From contig CAJUMU010000002.1 of NCBI GenBank assembly GCA_910587675.1, forward strand, positions 213,170-277,169: DNA of 64,000 bases, read 5' to 3'. Numbering within the stretch: position 1 is the stretch's first letter; every line of letters starts with the position of its first letter. Position numbers and translations under genes: made by a program. The notes under the pieces were generated by a model that did not search any database, was not told the DNA's origin, and saw nothing but the letters and a program-made list of their open reading frames with translations. This document shows, piece by piece, positions 18,420 through 28,359 of the stretch. Source of the stretch: an uncultured Alistipes sp. Lineage in GTDB: Bacteria; Bacteroidota; Bacteroidia; Bacteroidales; Rikenellaceae.

Positions 18420-19466
18420 ATGGCAAAGATCAATTTCGGCGGCGTCGAAGAGAACGTCGTGACACGCGAAGAGTACCCCCTGAGCAAAGCGCTCGAAACC
18501 CTCAAGAACGAGACGATCGCGATAATCGGTTACGGCGTTCAGGGCCCGGGCCAGTCGCTTAACCTGAAGGATAACGGATTCAACGTTATAGTAGGCCAGC
18601 GCAAGAACTCGAAGAGCTGGGACAAGGCCGTGGCCGACGGCTGGGTGCCGAACGAGACTCTGTTCGATATCGAGGAGGCTGCCGAGAAGGCCACCATCAT
18701 CGAATATCTGCTTTCGGACGCGGGACAGATCAGCGTATGGCCCAAGATCAAGAAGCACCTCACCGCGGGCAAGGCTCTCTACTTCTCGCACGGCTTCGGC
18801 ATCACCTACAAGGAGCGCACGGGCATCGTTCCCCCGCCCGACGTGGACGTGATTCTGGTAGCCCCCAAGGGATCGGGCACCTCGCTGCGCCGCATGTTCC
18901 TTCAGGGCCGCGGACTCAACTCGAGCTATGCCATATTCCAAGACGCCACTGGCAAGGCGTGGGATCGCGTGATCTCGCTCGGCATCGGCGTGGGTTCGGG
19001 ATACCTGTTCGAGACCACTTTCAAGCGCGAGGTATACTCCGATCTGACGGGCGAGCGCGGCACGTTGATGGGCGCCATTCAGGGTATTTTCGCCGCACAG
19101 TACGACACTCTGCGCGCCAACGGCCACACCCCCTCGGAGGCGTTCAACGAGACGGTCGAGGAGCTTACGCAGAGCCTCATGCCCCTGATCGCCGAGAACG
19201 GCATGGACTGGATGTACGCCAACTGCTCGACCACCGCGCAGCGCGGCGCTCTGGACTGGTGGAAGAAGTTCCGCGACGCGACGCGCCCCGTATTCGAGGA
19301 GCTATACAGCGAGGTGGCCTGCGGCAACGAGGCACAGCGCAGTATCGATTCCAATAGTCAGCCCGACTATCGCGCCAAGCTCGAAGAGGAGCTCCGAGAG
19401 ATGCGCGAGACCGAGATGTGGCAGGCAGGCGCCGTGGTACGCAAACTGCGCCCCGAGAACAACTAA
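18420..19466 (+). CDS. ilvC: Ketol-acid reductoisomerase
   Basis: This 348-residue enzyme isomerises and reduces acetolactate and acetohydroxybutyrate. The Rossmann motif IAIIGYGVQGPGQ has glycines at 37, 39 and 42. The cofactor loop GQRKNSKSW (R61, S64, S66) is the pattern expected for NADPH. FSHGFGITYK (about 122-131) and the metal-binding C-terminal helical part (ETTFKREVYSDLTGERG) are present. Length suits the short class I form. It is the fourth structural gene of the operon. Confidence 0.96.
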   Translation: MAKINFGGVEENVVTREEYPLSKALETLKNETIAIIGYGVQGPGQSLNLKDNGFNVIVGQRKNSKSWDKAVADGWVPNETLFDIEEAAEKATIIEYLLSDAGQISVWPKIKKHLTAGKALYFSHGFGITYKERTGIVPPPDVDVILVAPKGSGTSLRRMFLQGRGLNSSYAIFQDATGKAWDRVISLGIGVGSGYLFETTFKREVYSDLTGERGTLMGAIQGIFAAQYDTLRANGHTPSEAFNETVEELTQSLMPLIAENGMDWMYANCSTTAQRGALDWWKKFRDATRPVFEELYSEVACGNEAQRSIDSNSQPDYRAKLEEELREMRETEMWQAGAVVRKLRPENN

Positions 19467-19541
19467 TATTCACCAATCGATTCCGCCGATCGGGCGCATG
19501 CCGCGGCGTCGCCCGACCGACGGATTCATAACTCGCAACAC

Positions 19542-21038
19542 ATGAGCGAAAAAGTATACATTTTCGACACCACGCTCCGCGACGCCGAGCAGGTCCCGGG
19601 TTGTCAGCTCAACACCATCGAGAAGATCGAAGTGGCCCGACAACTCGAAAAACTCGGAGTGGACGTAATCGAGGCCGGATTCCCCATATCGAGCCCGGGC
19701 GATTTCAATTCGGTGGTGGAGATCTCGAAGGCCGTGACGCGCCCCGTGATATGCGCGCTCACTCGCGCCGTGAAGAAAGACATCGACGTGGCAGCCCAAT
19801 CGCTGGAGTTCGCGAAGCGCGGACGTATCCACACGGGAATAGGCACCTCGACCTATCATATTTACGAGAAGCTGCGCATGACGCCCGAATCGGTTCTCGA
19901 ACACGCCGTCGAGGCGGTAAAATACGCGCGCCGCTTCGTCGACGACGTGGAGTTCTATGCCGAGGATGCGGGCCGCACCGACGAGGAGTTCCTCGCCCGC
20001 GTGGTGGAGGCCGTCATAGCGGCGGGCGCGACGGTAGTGAACATACCCGACACCACGGGTTACTGTCTGCCGAGCGAGTACGGCGCGAAGATAGCCTACC
20101 TGATGAACAACGTTCCCAACATCGACAAGGCCATCATCTCTACCCACTGCCACAATGACTTGGGCATGGCGACGGCCAACACGCTGGCCGCCGTGGAGAA
20201 TGGCGCGCGTCAGGTGGAGGTCACGATCAACGGTCTGGGCGAGCGCGCGGGCAACACCGCCCTCGAAGAGGTGGTGATGGCTATAAAGTGCCACAACAAT
20301 CTCGACTTCGAAACGGGCATCGACTCACGTCAGATAATCGCTACCAGCAAGTTGGTATCCAACCTCATGCGCATGCCCGTGCAGCCCAACAAGGCAATCG
20401 TGGGCCGCAACGCCTTCGCGCACTCGTCGGGCATCCATCAGGACGGCGTGCTGAAGAGCCGCGAGACGTACGAGATCATCGACCCCGAAGATGTGGGCGT
20501 CGACCAGTCGAGCATCGTGCTGACGGCCCGCAGCGGCCGCGCGGCCCTGAAACACCACCTCGCCGAGATCGGTTACACGCCCGAGAACGACGAGTTGGAC
20601 GAGATCTACCAGAAGTTCCTCGATCTGGCCGACAAGAAGAAGATGGTCACCACGCGCGATCTGGAGGTGTTGGTGGGAACCGCCGCCACACGCCGCCGCA
20701 TGAGTATTCAACTCACGGGATTGCAGGTGGTATGCGGAAAATCGAGCATCCCGACGGCCACGGTGCAGATCAGTTTCGATGGCGACACCTTCACCGAAAC
20801 GGCTTGCGGCAACGGTCCCGTCGACGCGGCCATCACCGCCGTGAAGAACATAACCAAACGACGCGTGCACATCGAGGAGTACTTGGTGCAGGCCATCACG
20901 CGCGGTAGCGACGATCTGGGCAAGGTTCACATCCAGATCTCACACAAAGGCAAGATGTACCACGGTTTCGGCGCCAACACCGATATCGTGACCGCCTCGG
21001 TGGAGTCGTTCATCGACGCGATTTCGAAAATAGCATAA
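19542..21038 (+). CDS. leuA: 2-isopropylmalate synthase
   Basis: This 498-residue protein condenses 2-oxoisovalerate with acetyl-CoA, the committed step of leucine synthesis. The HMGL-like barrel begins [17 protein letters not shown], with metal ligands in [17 protein letters not shown] and a conserved [17 protein letters not shown] stretch. The C-terminal LeuA allosteric domain (about 370-498) ends with [20 protein letters not shown] citramalate synthase is possible in principle, but the leuCDB genes directly downstream favour LeuA. The 75-nt gap after ilvC is among the longest in the operon, with no terminator or promoter seen. Confidence 0.93.
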   Translation: MSEKVYIFDTTLRDAEQVPGCQLNTIEKIEVARQLEKLGVDVIEAGFPISSPGDFNSVVEISKAVTRPVICALTRAVKKDIDVAAQSLEFAKRGRIHTGIGTSTYHIYEKLRMTPESVLEHAVEAVKYARRFVDDVEFYAEDAGRTDEEFLARVVEAVIAAGATVVNIPDTTGYCLPSEYGAKIAYLMNNVPNIDKAIISTHCHNDLGMATANTLAAVENGARQVEVTINGLGERAGNTALEEVVMAIKCHNNLDFETGIDSRQIIATSKLVSNLMRMPVQPNKAIVGRNAFAHSSGIHQDGVLKSRETYEIIDPEDVGVDQSSIVLTARSGRAALKHHLAEIGYTPENDELDEIYQKFLDLADKKKMVTTRDLEVLVGTAATRRRMSIQLTGLQVVCGKSSIPTATVQISFDGDTFTETACGNGPVDAAITAVKNITKRRVHIEEYLVQAITRGSDDLGKVHIQISHKGKMYHGFGANTDIVTASVESFIDAISKIA

Positions 21039-21047
21039 CACTGCAAG

Positions 21048-22448
21048 ATGAATACACTTTTCGACAAGATCTGGGACGCGCACACCGTCAAGGTACTCGA
21101 CGGCGGGTCGTGCGTGCTCTACATCGATCGCCAGTACATTCACGAAGTCACCAGCCCGCAGGCATTCGCGGGACTCCGCGAGCGCGGCATCGGGGTGTTC
21201 CGTCCCTCGCAGGTGACGGCCAGCCCCGACCACAACATCCCCACCGTCGACCAGCATCTGCCCATCGCCGAGCCGCAGTCGGCGGCACAGGTGGCCGCGC
21301 TGTGCCGCAACTGCGACGAAAACGGAATCACGATATTCCCCATCGGCTCGCAGCGCAACGGCATAATACACGTCATGGGACCCGAGACGGGACTTACCCG
21401 CCCCGGGATGACCATCGTGTGCGGCGACAGCCACACCTCGACCCACGGAGCGTTGGGATGCGTGGCGTTCGGCATAGGCACCAGCGAGGTGGAGATGGCT
21501 CTCGCCTCGCAGTGCATACTGCAATCGAAACCCAAGAGCATGCGCATAAACGTCGAGGGCGAGTTGCGCCGCGGGGTGTGCTCGAAGGATATAATCCTCT
21601 ACATAATATCGAAGCTCGGCACGGGCGGCGGCACGGGACACTTCGTGGAGTTCGCGGGCTCGGCCATACGCTCGCTCTCGATGGAGGCGCGCATGACCAT
21701 CTGCAACATGAGTATCGAAATGGGTGCCCGCGGCGGCATGATAGCCCCCGACGAGACCACTTTCGAGTATCTCCGCGGACGCGAGTTCGCCCCGCAAGGC
21801 GCCGAATGGAACGCCGCCGTGGAGCGTTGGAGCGCGTTGAAGTCGGAGCCCGACGCCGTGTTCGACAAGGAGGTGACCTTCAATGCCGCCGACATAGAGC
21901 CTATGATAACCTACGGCACCAACCCGGGCATGGGCGTGGCCGTGAACGGCGCGATCCCCGCGTCCGACGGCGTGTCGTTCGACAAGGCGCTCGACTACAT
22001 GGGATTCCGCGAGGGCGAGAAGATGGCGGGCAAGAGGGTCGATTACGTGTTCGTGGGAAGTTGCACCAACGGCCGCATAGAGGATCTGCGCGCGTTCGCG
22101 ACGCTCGTCGAGGGACGCCGCAAGGCCCCGAACGTGACGGCATGGATCGTCCCGGGCAGCAAGCAGGTGGAGCGTCAGGCCATCGAAGAGGGTCTGCGCG
22201 ACAAGCTCGAAGCGGCGGGATTCACGCTGCGCCAGCCCGGGTGTTCGGCATGTCTGGCCATGAACGAGGACAAGATACCCGCGGGAAAGTACTGCGTAGC
22301 CACCTCGAACCGCAACTTCGAGGGGCGGCAGGGCCCCGAGGCGCGCACCATGCTGGCAGGGCCTTTGGTAGCGGCCGCCGCGGCCGTCACGGGCGTCGTG
22401 ACAGACCCGCGCGATTTGATGAAACCCGATGAAACCCGACAGAAATGA
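21048..22448 (+). CDS. leuC: 3-isopropylmalate dehydratase, large subunit
   Basis: This 466-residue aconitase-family subunit binds the 4Fe-4S cluster that isomerises 2- to 3-isopropylmalate. Cluster cysteines are C339 ([12 protein letters not shown]) and C399/C402 ([12 protein letters not shown]). The [12 protein letters not shown] and [11 protein letters not shown] signatures are present. Length matches E. coli LeuC (466). The stop overlaps the start of leuD by 4 nt, implying translational coupling of the two subunits. Confidence 0.96.
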   Translation: MNTLFDKIWDAHTVKVLDGGSCVLYIDRQYIHEVTSPQAFAGLRERGIGVFRPSQVTASPDHNIPTVDQHLPIAEPQSAAQVAALCRNCDENGITIFPIGSQRNGIIHVMGPETGLTRPGMTIVCGDSHTSTHGALGCVAFGIGTSEVEMALASQCILQSKPKSMRINVEGELRRGVCSKDIILYIISKLGTGGGTGHFVEFAGSAIRSLSMEARMTICNMSIEMGARGGMIAPDETTFEYLRGREFAPQGAEWNAAVERWSALKSEPDAVFDKEVTFNAADIEPMITYGTNPGMGVAVNGAIPASDGVSFDKALDYMGFREGEKMAGKRVDYVFVGSCTNGRIEDLRAFATLVEGRRKAPNVTAWIVPGSKQVERQAIEEGLRDKLEAAGFTLRQPGCSACLAMNEDKIPAGKYCVATSNRNFEGRQGPEARTMLAGPLVAAAAAVTGVVTDPRDLMKPDETRQK

Positions 22449-23044
22449 GAAACAAATTCACCACTCTCGTCTCGACGGCGGTGCCCCTGCCCATCGAGAA
22501 CATAGACACCGACCAGATCATTCCCGCCCGTTTCCTCAAGGCGACCACGCGCGAGGGATTCGGCGAAAACCTCTTTCGCGACTGGCGTTACGACGCCGAG
22601 GGGAACCCCAAGCCCGACTTCGCGATGAACTCGCCCCTCTACAAGGGCGAAATTCTCGTCGCGGGCAAGAACTTCGGTTGCGGATCGAGCCGCGAGCACG
22701 CCGCGTGGGCCATAGCGGGAGCGGGATTCCGCGCGGTGGTGTCGAGTTTCTTCGCCGACATATTCCGCAACAACGCCCTCAACAACGGACTTCTGCCCGT
22801 GACGGTGAGCGAAGCGATGGCGGCCGAGATATTCCGCGCGATCGGGGAGGATCCCGCGACGGAGCTTAGGATCGACCTCGAGGCGCAGACCATAGAGATA
22901 ATCGGCACGCCGCGCAAGGAGTCGTTCGACATCGCTCCCTACAAGAAACAGTGCCTCATGAACGGTTACGACGATGTGGACTATCTGGTCAGCATCCGCC
23001 CCGAGATAGAGGCTTTCGAACAGAAACAAAAGCAAAAACGATGA
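22445..23044 (+). CDS. leuD: 3-isopropylmalate dehydratase, small subunit
   Basis: This 199-residue partner of LeuC supplies the swivelling aconitase C-terminal domain. Signatures are [17 protein letters not shown] near the N-terminus, then [15 protein letters not shown] and [11 protein letters not shown]. Length matches E. coli LeuD (201). It overlaps leuC by 4 nt and leuB by 4 nt (ATGA at 23041). Confidence 0.95.
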   Translation: MRNKFTTLVSTAVPLPIENIDTDQIIPARFLKATTREGFGENLFRDWRYDAEGNPKPDFAMNSPLYKGEILVAGKNFGCGSSREHAAWAIAGAGFRAVVSSFFADIFRNNALNNGLLPVTVSEAMAAEIFRAIGEDPATELRIDLEAQTIEIIGTPRKESFDIAPYKKQCLMNGYDDVDYLVSIRPEIEAFEQKQKQKR

Positions 23045-24111
23045 AAAAGATAAATATAGCTCTTCTCGCGGGCGACGGCATAGGTCCCGAGATCGTGGCT
23101 CAGGCCGTGAAGGCGGTCGACGCCGTCGCGGCGAAATACGGTTACGACGTTAACTACACCCCCGCCTTGGTCGGGGCCGCCGCCATAGACGCCGTGGGCG
23201 ATCCCTATCCGCAGGCGACGCACGAGGTGTGCATGGCCTCGGACGCCGTGCTGTTCGGCGCGATAGGCGACCCGCGCTTCGACAACATGCCCAATGCCAA
23301 GGTGCGTCCCGAGCAGGGTTTGCTGGCCATGCGCAAGAAGTTGGGATTGTATGCCAACCTGCGACCCGTCGAAACCTTCGCCTCGTTGCTGCACCGCTCG
23401 CCGCTGCGCGCCGATCTGGTCGAGGGAGCCGACTTCCTCTGCGTGCGCGAACTGACGGGAGGACTCTATTTCGGACGTCCGCAGGGCCGTTCGGAGGATG
23501 GCTGCACGGCATACGACACATGCGTCTACACGCGCGAGGAGATCGAGCGCATCTGCCGCCTCGGATTCGAGTACGCCCTCAAACGCCGCCGCAAACTGAC
23601 CGTGGTGGACAAGGCCAACGTGCTGGCCACGTCGCGTCTGTGGCGCGAGACGGCGCAGGCTTTGGCGACGGAGTATCCCGACGTGGAGGTGGAGTACATG
23701 TTCGTGGACAACGCCGCCATGAAGATAATCCAGCAGCCGCGCCACTTCGACGTGATAGTCACCGAAAACATGTTCGGCGACATACTCACCGACGAGGCGA
23801 GCGTGATTACGGGTTCGCTCGGACTGCTGCCCTCGGCGTCGATCGGAACGCACACCTCGCTCTTCGAACCGATACACGGATCCTATCCGCAGGCTGCGGG
23901 CAAGAATATCGCGAACCCGATAGCCACGGTGCTCTCGGCGGCCATGATGTTCGAGTACGCTTTCGCCGACATGGAGGCGGGGGCTGCCATACGCCGCGCC
24001 GTCGACCTCGCGATAGAACGCGACATAGTGACCGAGGATATCGCGCCCGCGGGCGTGAAGGCATCCTCGACGACCGAGGCGGGCGACTTCATCGCGGCCA
24101 ACATAGCTTAA
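23041..24111 (+). CDS. leuB: 3-isopropylmalate dehydrogenase
   Basis: This 356-residue NAD-dependent enzyme oxidatively decarboxylates 3-isopropylmalate to 2-oxoisocaproate. [19 protein letters not shown] at the N-terminus fixes the start at 23041 even though the frame is open further upstream inside leuD. Substrate-binding and metal motifs are [29 protein letters not shown], and [30 protein letters not shown]. Length agrees with the family (about 360). Confidence 0.95.
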   Translation: MKKINIALLAGDGIGPEIVAQAVKAVDAVAAKYGYDVNYTPALVGAAAIDAVGDPYPQATHEVCMASDAVLFGAIGDPRFDNMPNAKVRPEQGLLAMRKKLGLYANLRPVETFASLLHRSPLRADLVEGADFLCVRELTGGLYFGRPQGRSEDGCTAYDTCVYTREEIERICRLGFEYALKRRRKLTVVDKANVLATSRLWRETAQALATEYPDVEVEYMFVDNAAMKIIQQPRHFDVIVTENMFGDILTDEASVITGSLGLLPSASIGTHTSLFEPIHGSYPQAAGKNIANPIATVLSAAMMFEYAFADMEAGAAIRRAVDLAIERDIVTEDIAPAGVKASSTTEAGDFIAANIA

Positions 24112-24133
24112 CTTTCGCAAACAGCAACCGAAG

Positions 24134-25399
24134 ATGAGTGACAATAAAAGCTACTTTCCCGCTCTGAACGACGTGATGACCGCCGAGCATACGCTCGCCG
24201 AGATACTCAGCCCCACGCCGTTGATGCACAACCGCAATCTGTCGGAGCGATACGGCGCCGACGTGATGCTGAAGCGCGAGGATTTGCAGATGGTACGCTC
24301 CTACAAGATCCGCGGCGCCTACAACAAGATACGTTCGCTCGCGCCCGACCGCACCGCGAGCGGCATCGTGTGCGCCAGCGCGGGCAACCACGCCCAAGGC
24401 GTCGCGCTGTCGTGCAACAAACTGGGCATCGCGGGCAAGATATTCATGCCCGTGACCACCCCTAAGCAGAAGATCAACCAAGTGAAGATGTTCGGCGGCG
24501 AGTTCGTCGAGGTCGTTCTCACGGGCGACACCTTCGATCAGGCCAACGCCGCCGCCGTGGAGACGTGCGAGCGCGAGGGCAAGACCTTCATCCCGCCGTT
24601 CAACGACCCCAAGATCATCGAGGGGCAGGGCACTGTCGGGTTGGAGATACTGCAACAGAGCCGCGCGGCGGTGGATTACATCTTCGTGCCCATCGGCGGC
24701 GGAGGTCTCGCCTCGGGCATAGGCAGCGTCTACAAACAGATGTCGCCGCAGACGAAGATCATAGGCGTGGAGCCTGCGGGCGCGGCGGGAATGAAGCTCT
24801 CGTTCGAGCGCGGCGAGGTGACCGAACTCGACCGCGTGGAGAAATTCGTGGACGGCGCGGCAGTGCAGCGCGTGGGCGATCTGACGTTCGATATTTGCAG
24901 GCAGGTGCTGGACGACATAGTGGTGGTTCCCGAGGGCAAGGTGTGCACCACTATCCTGAGCCTCTACAACTTCGACGCCATCGTCGTCGAGCCAGCGGGC
25001 GCGTTGAGCATAAGCGCGCTCGACCTCTACCGCGACAAGATCGAGGGCAAGAACGTGGTGTGCGTGGTGAGCGGCAGCAACAACGACATAGTGCGCATGG
25101 AGGACATAAAGGAGCGGTCGCTGCTTTACGAGGGGTTGAAGCACTACTTCGTGGTCAGGTTCCCCCAGCGCGCCGGAGCCTTGCAGAACTTCGTGAGCAA
25201 CGTTCTGGGGCCGCACGACGATATCACCTACTTCGAATACAAGAAGAAGACCAACCGCGAGAAGGGTCCTGTGCTCATCGGAATCGAGTTGCAGAGCCCC
25301 GACGACTTCGAGGGGCTGACCGAGAGGATGAAACGCCACGACATAGATTACGAATATCTGAACGCCAACCCCAATCTGTTCGAATTCCTGATAGGATAA
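24134..25399 (+). CDS. ilvA: Threonine ammonia-lyase (threonine deaminase), short form
   Basis: This 421-residue PLP enzyme makes 2-oxobutyrate from threonine, the entry point of isoleucine synthesis. The PLP lysine is K58 in MVRSYKIRGAYNK. The phosphate-binding loop GGGGLASGIG and SAGNHAQGVALSC are present. Residues about 330-421 form one ACT-like regulatory domain (FVVRFPQRAGALQNFVSNV), shorter than the double domain of E. coli IlvA (514 residues). Being in the ilv-leu operon indicates the biosynthetic enzyme. With it the operon covers all dedicated steps of Ile, Val and Leu synthesis except the final aminotransferase (ilvE), which is not in this window. Confidence 0.95.
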   Translation: MSDNKSYFPALNDVMTAEHTLAEILSPTPLMHNRNLSERYGADVMLKREDLQMVRSYKIRGAYNKIRSLAPDRTASGIVCASAGNHAQGVALSCNKLGIAGKIFMPVTTPKQKINQVKMFGGEFVEVVLTGDTFDQANAAAVETCEREGKTFIPPFNDPKIIEGQGTVGLEILQQSRAAVDYIFVPIGGGGLASGIGSVYKQMSPQTKIIGVEPAGAAGMKLSFERGEVTELDRVEKFVDGAAVQRVGDLTFDICRQVLDDIVVVPEGKVCTTILSLYNFDAIVVEPAGALSISALDLYRDKIEGKNVVCVVSGSNNDIVRMEDIKERSLLYEGLKHYFVVRFPQRAGALQNFVSNVLGPHDDITYFEYKKKTNREKGPVLIGIELQSPDDFEGLTERMKRHDIDYEYLNANPNLFEFLIG

Positions 25400-25424
25400 C
25401 GATATAACAAATCACAAAACGGAT

Positions 25425-25799
25425 ATGAGCATAATAGGCAATATCATTTGGATCGTTTTCGGCGGTCTGTTCATGGCGCTGGAGTATATGATCGGCGGCA
25501 TACTGCTGTGTCTTACCATAGTGGGCATTCCGTTCGGATTGCAGGTAATACGCATCGGGCTGTTCGCCCTGTGGCCTTTCGGCGGCGAGGTGAGAGCCAA
25601 CGAATGCCCCGTGGGATGCCTCAACACGCTGCTGAACATCGTGTGGATCTTCATCGGCGGAATCTGGATCGCACTCTCGCACCTCGTGTGGGGAACGCTG
25701 TTCTGCATTACGATCGTCGGTATACCGTTCGGCATTCAGCACTTCAAACTGATGAGCTTCGCGCTGGTGCCTTTCGGCCGCACGATTATAAGGCGATAG
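25425..25799 (+). CDS. yccF: YccF-domain inner-membrane protein
   Basis: This 124-residue membrane protein is built from two related halves, each with a hydrophobic segment and the signature ITIVGIPFGIQ / LTIVGIPFGLQVIRIGLFALWPFGG. That matches the YccF family, whose function is unknown. It follows ilvA after 25 nt with no terminator between, so it is probably the last gene of the operon. A role in amino-acid metabolism should not be assumed from position alone. Confidence 0.85.
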   Translation: MSIIGNIIWIVFGGLFMALEYMIGGILLCLTIVGIPFGLQVIRIGLFALWPFGGEVRANECPVGCLNTLLNIVWIFIGGIWIALSHLVWGTLFCITIVGIPFGIQHFKLMSFALVPFGRTIIRR

Positions 25800-25800
25800 C

Positions 25801-25900
25801 GATTCGGGCAGCAGCCTGCGGATACCGCGCGTGAGCATTCGCGAACAGCAGCGGGCATCCGCGGGGCGAGTCTGCGGCCCGCGCGACTCTGACGAGTCGC
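25801..25900 (+). repeat. Intergenic repeat family B, copy 1
   Basis: About 100 bp fill the gap between the convergent yccF and malQ genes. Order: GGGCAGCAGCCTGCGG, GCGAACAGCAGCGGGC, a large GC hairpin (GCGGG...CCGC / GCGG-CCCGC), then a terminal perfect hairpin GCGACTC-TGAC-GAGTCGC (25883-25900) and CATT. The terminal hairpin ends 1 nt from the malQ stop codon. No other terminator is visible here, so it may terminate both operons. Confidence 0.82.
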
Positions 25901-25901
25901 A

Positions 25902-28349
25902 TTACTTCTCGCGCCGCAAAGCCGTCAAGGCGCGCACCGCGTCGTTGAAACCGTCGGCAGCGAGCAGATCCTCGATATCGAGGTGCATGCGATAACGCCA
26001 ATAGTGGTCGGGGTCGGCGGGCACGTTGATGCGTTCCGCATCGGGATCGGACGCACGCAACTCCTCGTCTATGGCTAACCAATCCTGCAACGGCAGTATG
26101 GCCAGCATCGAGCCCGAACGCATGTGACGCTCGGCGATCTCGCGGGCCGCCGCGCCCGAACACTCCGTCGGCGGTTCGTCGGCGTGTCCCGCCACTTCAT
26201 GCCAATATCTGCGGGTCGCCGCGGGACTCTCGCGCCACCATCCGCGAACGGTAGACATGTCGTGCGTCGAGGGCGAGGCGACCGAGAGATAGGGATATCG
26301 CGTCGTGTCGCCGAACTCCGCGCCGAACTGCTTCGGCATACGCTCGATCTCCAACGACAGTATCTGTTCCGACCGCATCACGTCGGGCACGCACGCGGGG
26401 ATCATTCCCAGATCCTCGCCGCATGCGAGCATTCCCGTCGCCGCGATCAATTTCGGCAGGCGGCTCAACGCGCAGTCTCGCCAGAAATCGTTATGGCGGC
26501 GATAATAGAAATCCTCGTACAACCGCGAATAGGCACCCTGCGCCTCGTCGTCGAGATCGGCGAACGCCTCGGTCTTGAGGCCGTTTATGCAGGGGAAATA
26601 GTGCTGCGCCACATAGGCATCCTCCAAAAACAACGCGTCGTGACGCGTCGCGTCGAACGGGAATCCGAACATGCCGATCTCCTCGATGCTGTAAGGAAGC
26701 GAGGGGTAGAAATGTCCCGACAATGCGCTCGCCGCGCCGCGCGGCACCTCCCAGATGCGGAAAAATCCGAGTATATGATCTATGCGGTAGGCGTCGAAGT
26801 ACTCCGCCATCTTGCGCAGACGCGAACGCCACCAAGCATACCCGTCTTCGGCCATGCGTTGCCAGTTATAGGTCGGAAATCCCCAGTTCTGACCCTCGAC
26901 GGCGAAGTCGTCGGGCGGAGCCCCTGCCGACATCGAGACGTTGAACAACTCGGGCGCGCGCCACACCTCGACGCTCGACGGCGAGACGCCGATAGGAATG
27001 TCGCCCTTGAGCAGCACGCCCCGCGCGCGGGCGTAATCCCGCGCCTCGCGCAACTGCCCGTCGAGCAGATATTGAACGAATTTATGAAACCCCACGGCCC
27101 GCGCGTTCTCGCGCGCATACGACTCGACGCGAACGGCATCGTAATGCGCCATTTCGCCCCAGCGGGTGAAGTCGGCCGTGCCGAACTCTTCGCGCAGAGC
27201 CGAAAATACGGCATACGGCAGGAGCCATTCGGCGCTTCGGCGTTCGAAGTCTTCGTAATTGTCCGACGACATGGCCTCGTCGCCGCACAGATCGTAAGCG
27301 CGCCGCAGAAAATCGGTTTTCAGCCTCATTACGGCCTCGTAATCGACCGCGGGCAGCACGTTGAGCTCGGCTCCGGCGGCACTCGACTTTTTCAGCAACG
27401 CTTTCAACTCCGCCCGACGGCTGCAATCCCAACATTGTTCGACGACCGCCTCCGCGCTCGCGTACAAGGGGTGCAACGCAAAGCACGATACCGAGTTATA
27501 CGGATATGAATCGCGCCATGTGCCCGCGGCGGACGTATCGTTTACCGGCAGCAACTGAATCACCGACATGCCCGTCGCAGCGGCCCAGTCGGCCAAAAGC
27601 CGCAGATCGCGGAATTCGCCGCAACCCCAATCGCCCGCGCCGCGCAACGAAAACAGAGGCACAGCCACGCCCGCGCCACGCCATAAAGGAGCTTCGTCGC
27701 GCATGCGCAGCCCGTCGATTATCGCCGCGCTGCGCGCCTCGACCGACGGAAAGCGACGGTTGAACCCGCCGTCGTATCGCTTCAGACGCTTCGTCGCGGC
27801 GTCGAGCACGACGAATTTGAACTCCGTGCCCGCCACCTCCGCGGGCAGCGACACGCTCCACACGGGTGCCGCGCCGTCGCTCATCTCGATCGCGCGATCC
27901 GACCGCCAACCGCCCAAGGCCGCATGCTCGCCGACGACCGCCACAGCCTCGTCCGACCGAACGGCAGGCGCCTCGACGCGCAACAGAACACGCTCCGCGG
28001 CAGCCTCCGCAGCCCGACGAGGGTCCGAACGCCGAAACACGCCGCGGGTGAAGAACGATGAATAGAACGGCGTCACGGCGGGGCGTTCCCGCCAGCAGTC
28101 GAAGATCTCGACGCGCTCCGCCGAACCGACGTCGAGCAGACGCCCGTCGCCCCACTCCTCGCGCAGCGTCGACCCGTCGGCCGCGCGCAGCTCGTAACGA
28201 TAAGCGATCTCGCCTCCGTCGCGCGACGTCTCCGCCGACCATCGGTTCTCCGCGTCGCGCCACATGGCGCGCTCCGTCCCGTCGGCGAATACCATGTGCA
28301 TGCGTTCGTCGTCGCGGGTATGATACTCTATGTGAAAAGTTATAATCAT
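25902..28349 (-). CDS. malQ: 4-alpha-glucanotransferase (amylomaltase) with N-terminal starch-binding domains
   Basis: This 815-residue GH77 enzyme transfers alpha-1,4-glucan segments in maltodextrin and glycogen turnover. Two CBM20-like domains (about 1-90 and 118-205) precede the GH77 barrel. Catalytic residues are visible: nucleophile D524 (YRIDHILGFFRIWEVP), acid/base E645 (ACGEDLGMIPACVPDVM) and D697 (SPSTHDMSTVRGWW). This is the long, CBM20-bearing form common in Bacteroidetes and plants, not the short E. coli form (about 690). No signal peptide, so cytoplasmic. It is last in a minus-strand run of seven genes and starts 10 nt after the MFS gene. Confidence 0.94.
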   Translation of the reverse strand: MIITFHIEYHTRDDERMHMVFADGTERAMWRDAENRWSAETSRDGGEIAYRYELRAADGSTLREEWGDGRLLDVGSAERVEIFDCWRERPAVTPFYSSFFTRGVFRRSDPRRAAEAAAERVLLRVEAPAVRSDEAVAVVGEHAALGGWRSDRAIEMSDGAAPVWSVSLPAEVAGTEFKFVVLDAATKRLKRYDGGFNRRFPSVEARSAAIIDGLRMRDEAPLWRGAGVAVPLFSLRGAGDWGCGEFRDLRLLADWAAATGMSVIQLLPVNDTSAAGTWRDSYPYNSVSCFALHPLYASAEAVVEQCWDCSRRAELKALLKKSSAAGAELNVLPAVDYEAVMRLKTDFLRRAYDLCGDEAMSSDNYEDFERRSAEWLLPYAVFSALREEFGTADFTRWGEMAHYDAVRVESYARENARAVGFHKFVQYLLDGQLREARDYARARGVLLKGDIPIGVSPSSVEVWRAPELFNVSMSAGAPPDDFAVEGQNWGFPTYNWQRMAEDGYAWWRSRLRKMAEYFDAYRIDHILGFFRIWEVPRGAASALSGHFYPSLPYSIEEIGMFGFPFDATRHDALFLEDAYVAQHYFPCINGLKTEAFADLDDEAQGAYSRLYEDFYYRRHNDFWRDCALSRLPKLIAATGMLACGEDLGMIPACVPDVMRSEQILSLEIERMPKQFGAEFGDTTRYPYLSVASPSTHDMSTVRGWWRESPAATRRYWHEVAGHADEPPTECSGAAAREIAERHMRSGSMLAILPLQDWLAIDEELRASDPDAERINVPADPDHYWRYRMHLDIEDLLAADGFNDAVRALTALRREK

Positions 28350-28359
28350 CTCTAAAGTT

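Noticed and set aside
16097..18505. 802-codon minus-strand open frame antisense to ilvB and ilvN
   Set aside because: It spans two well-supported genes and their intergenic gap and shows no domain; long antisense frames are expected with this codon bias.
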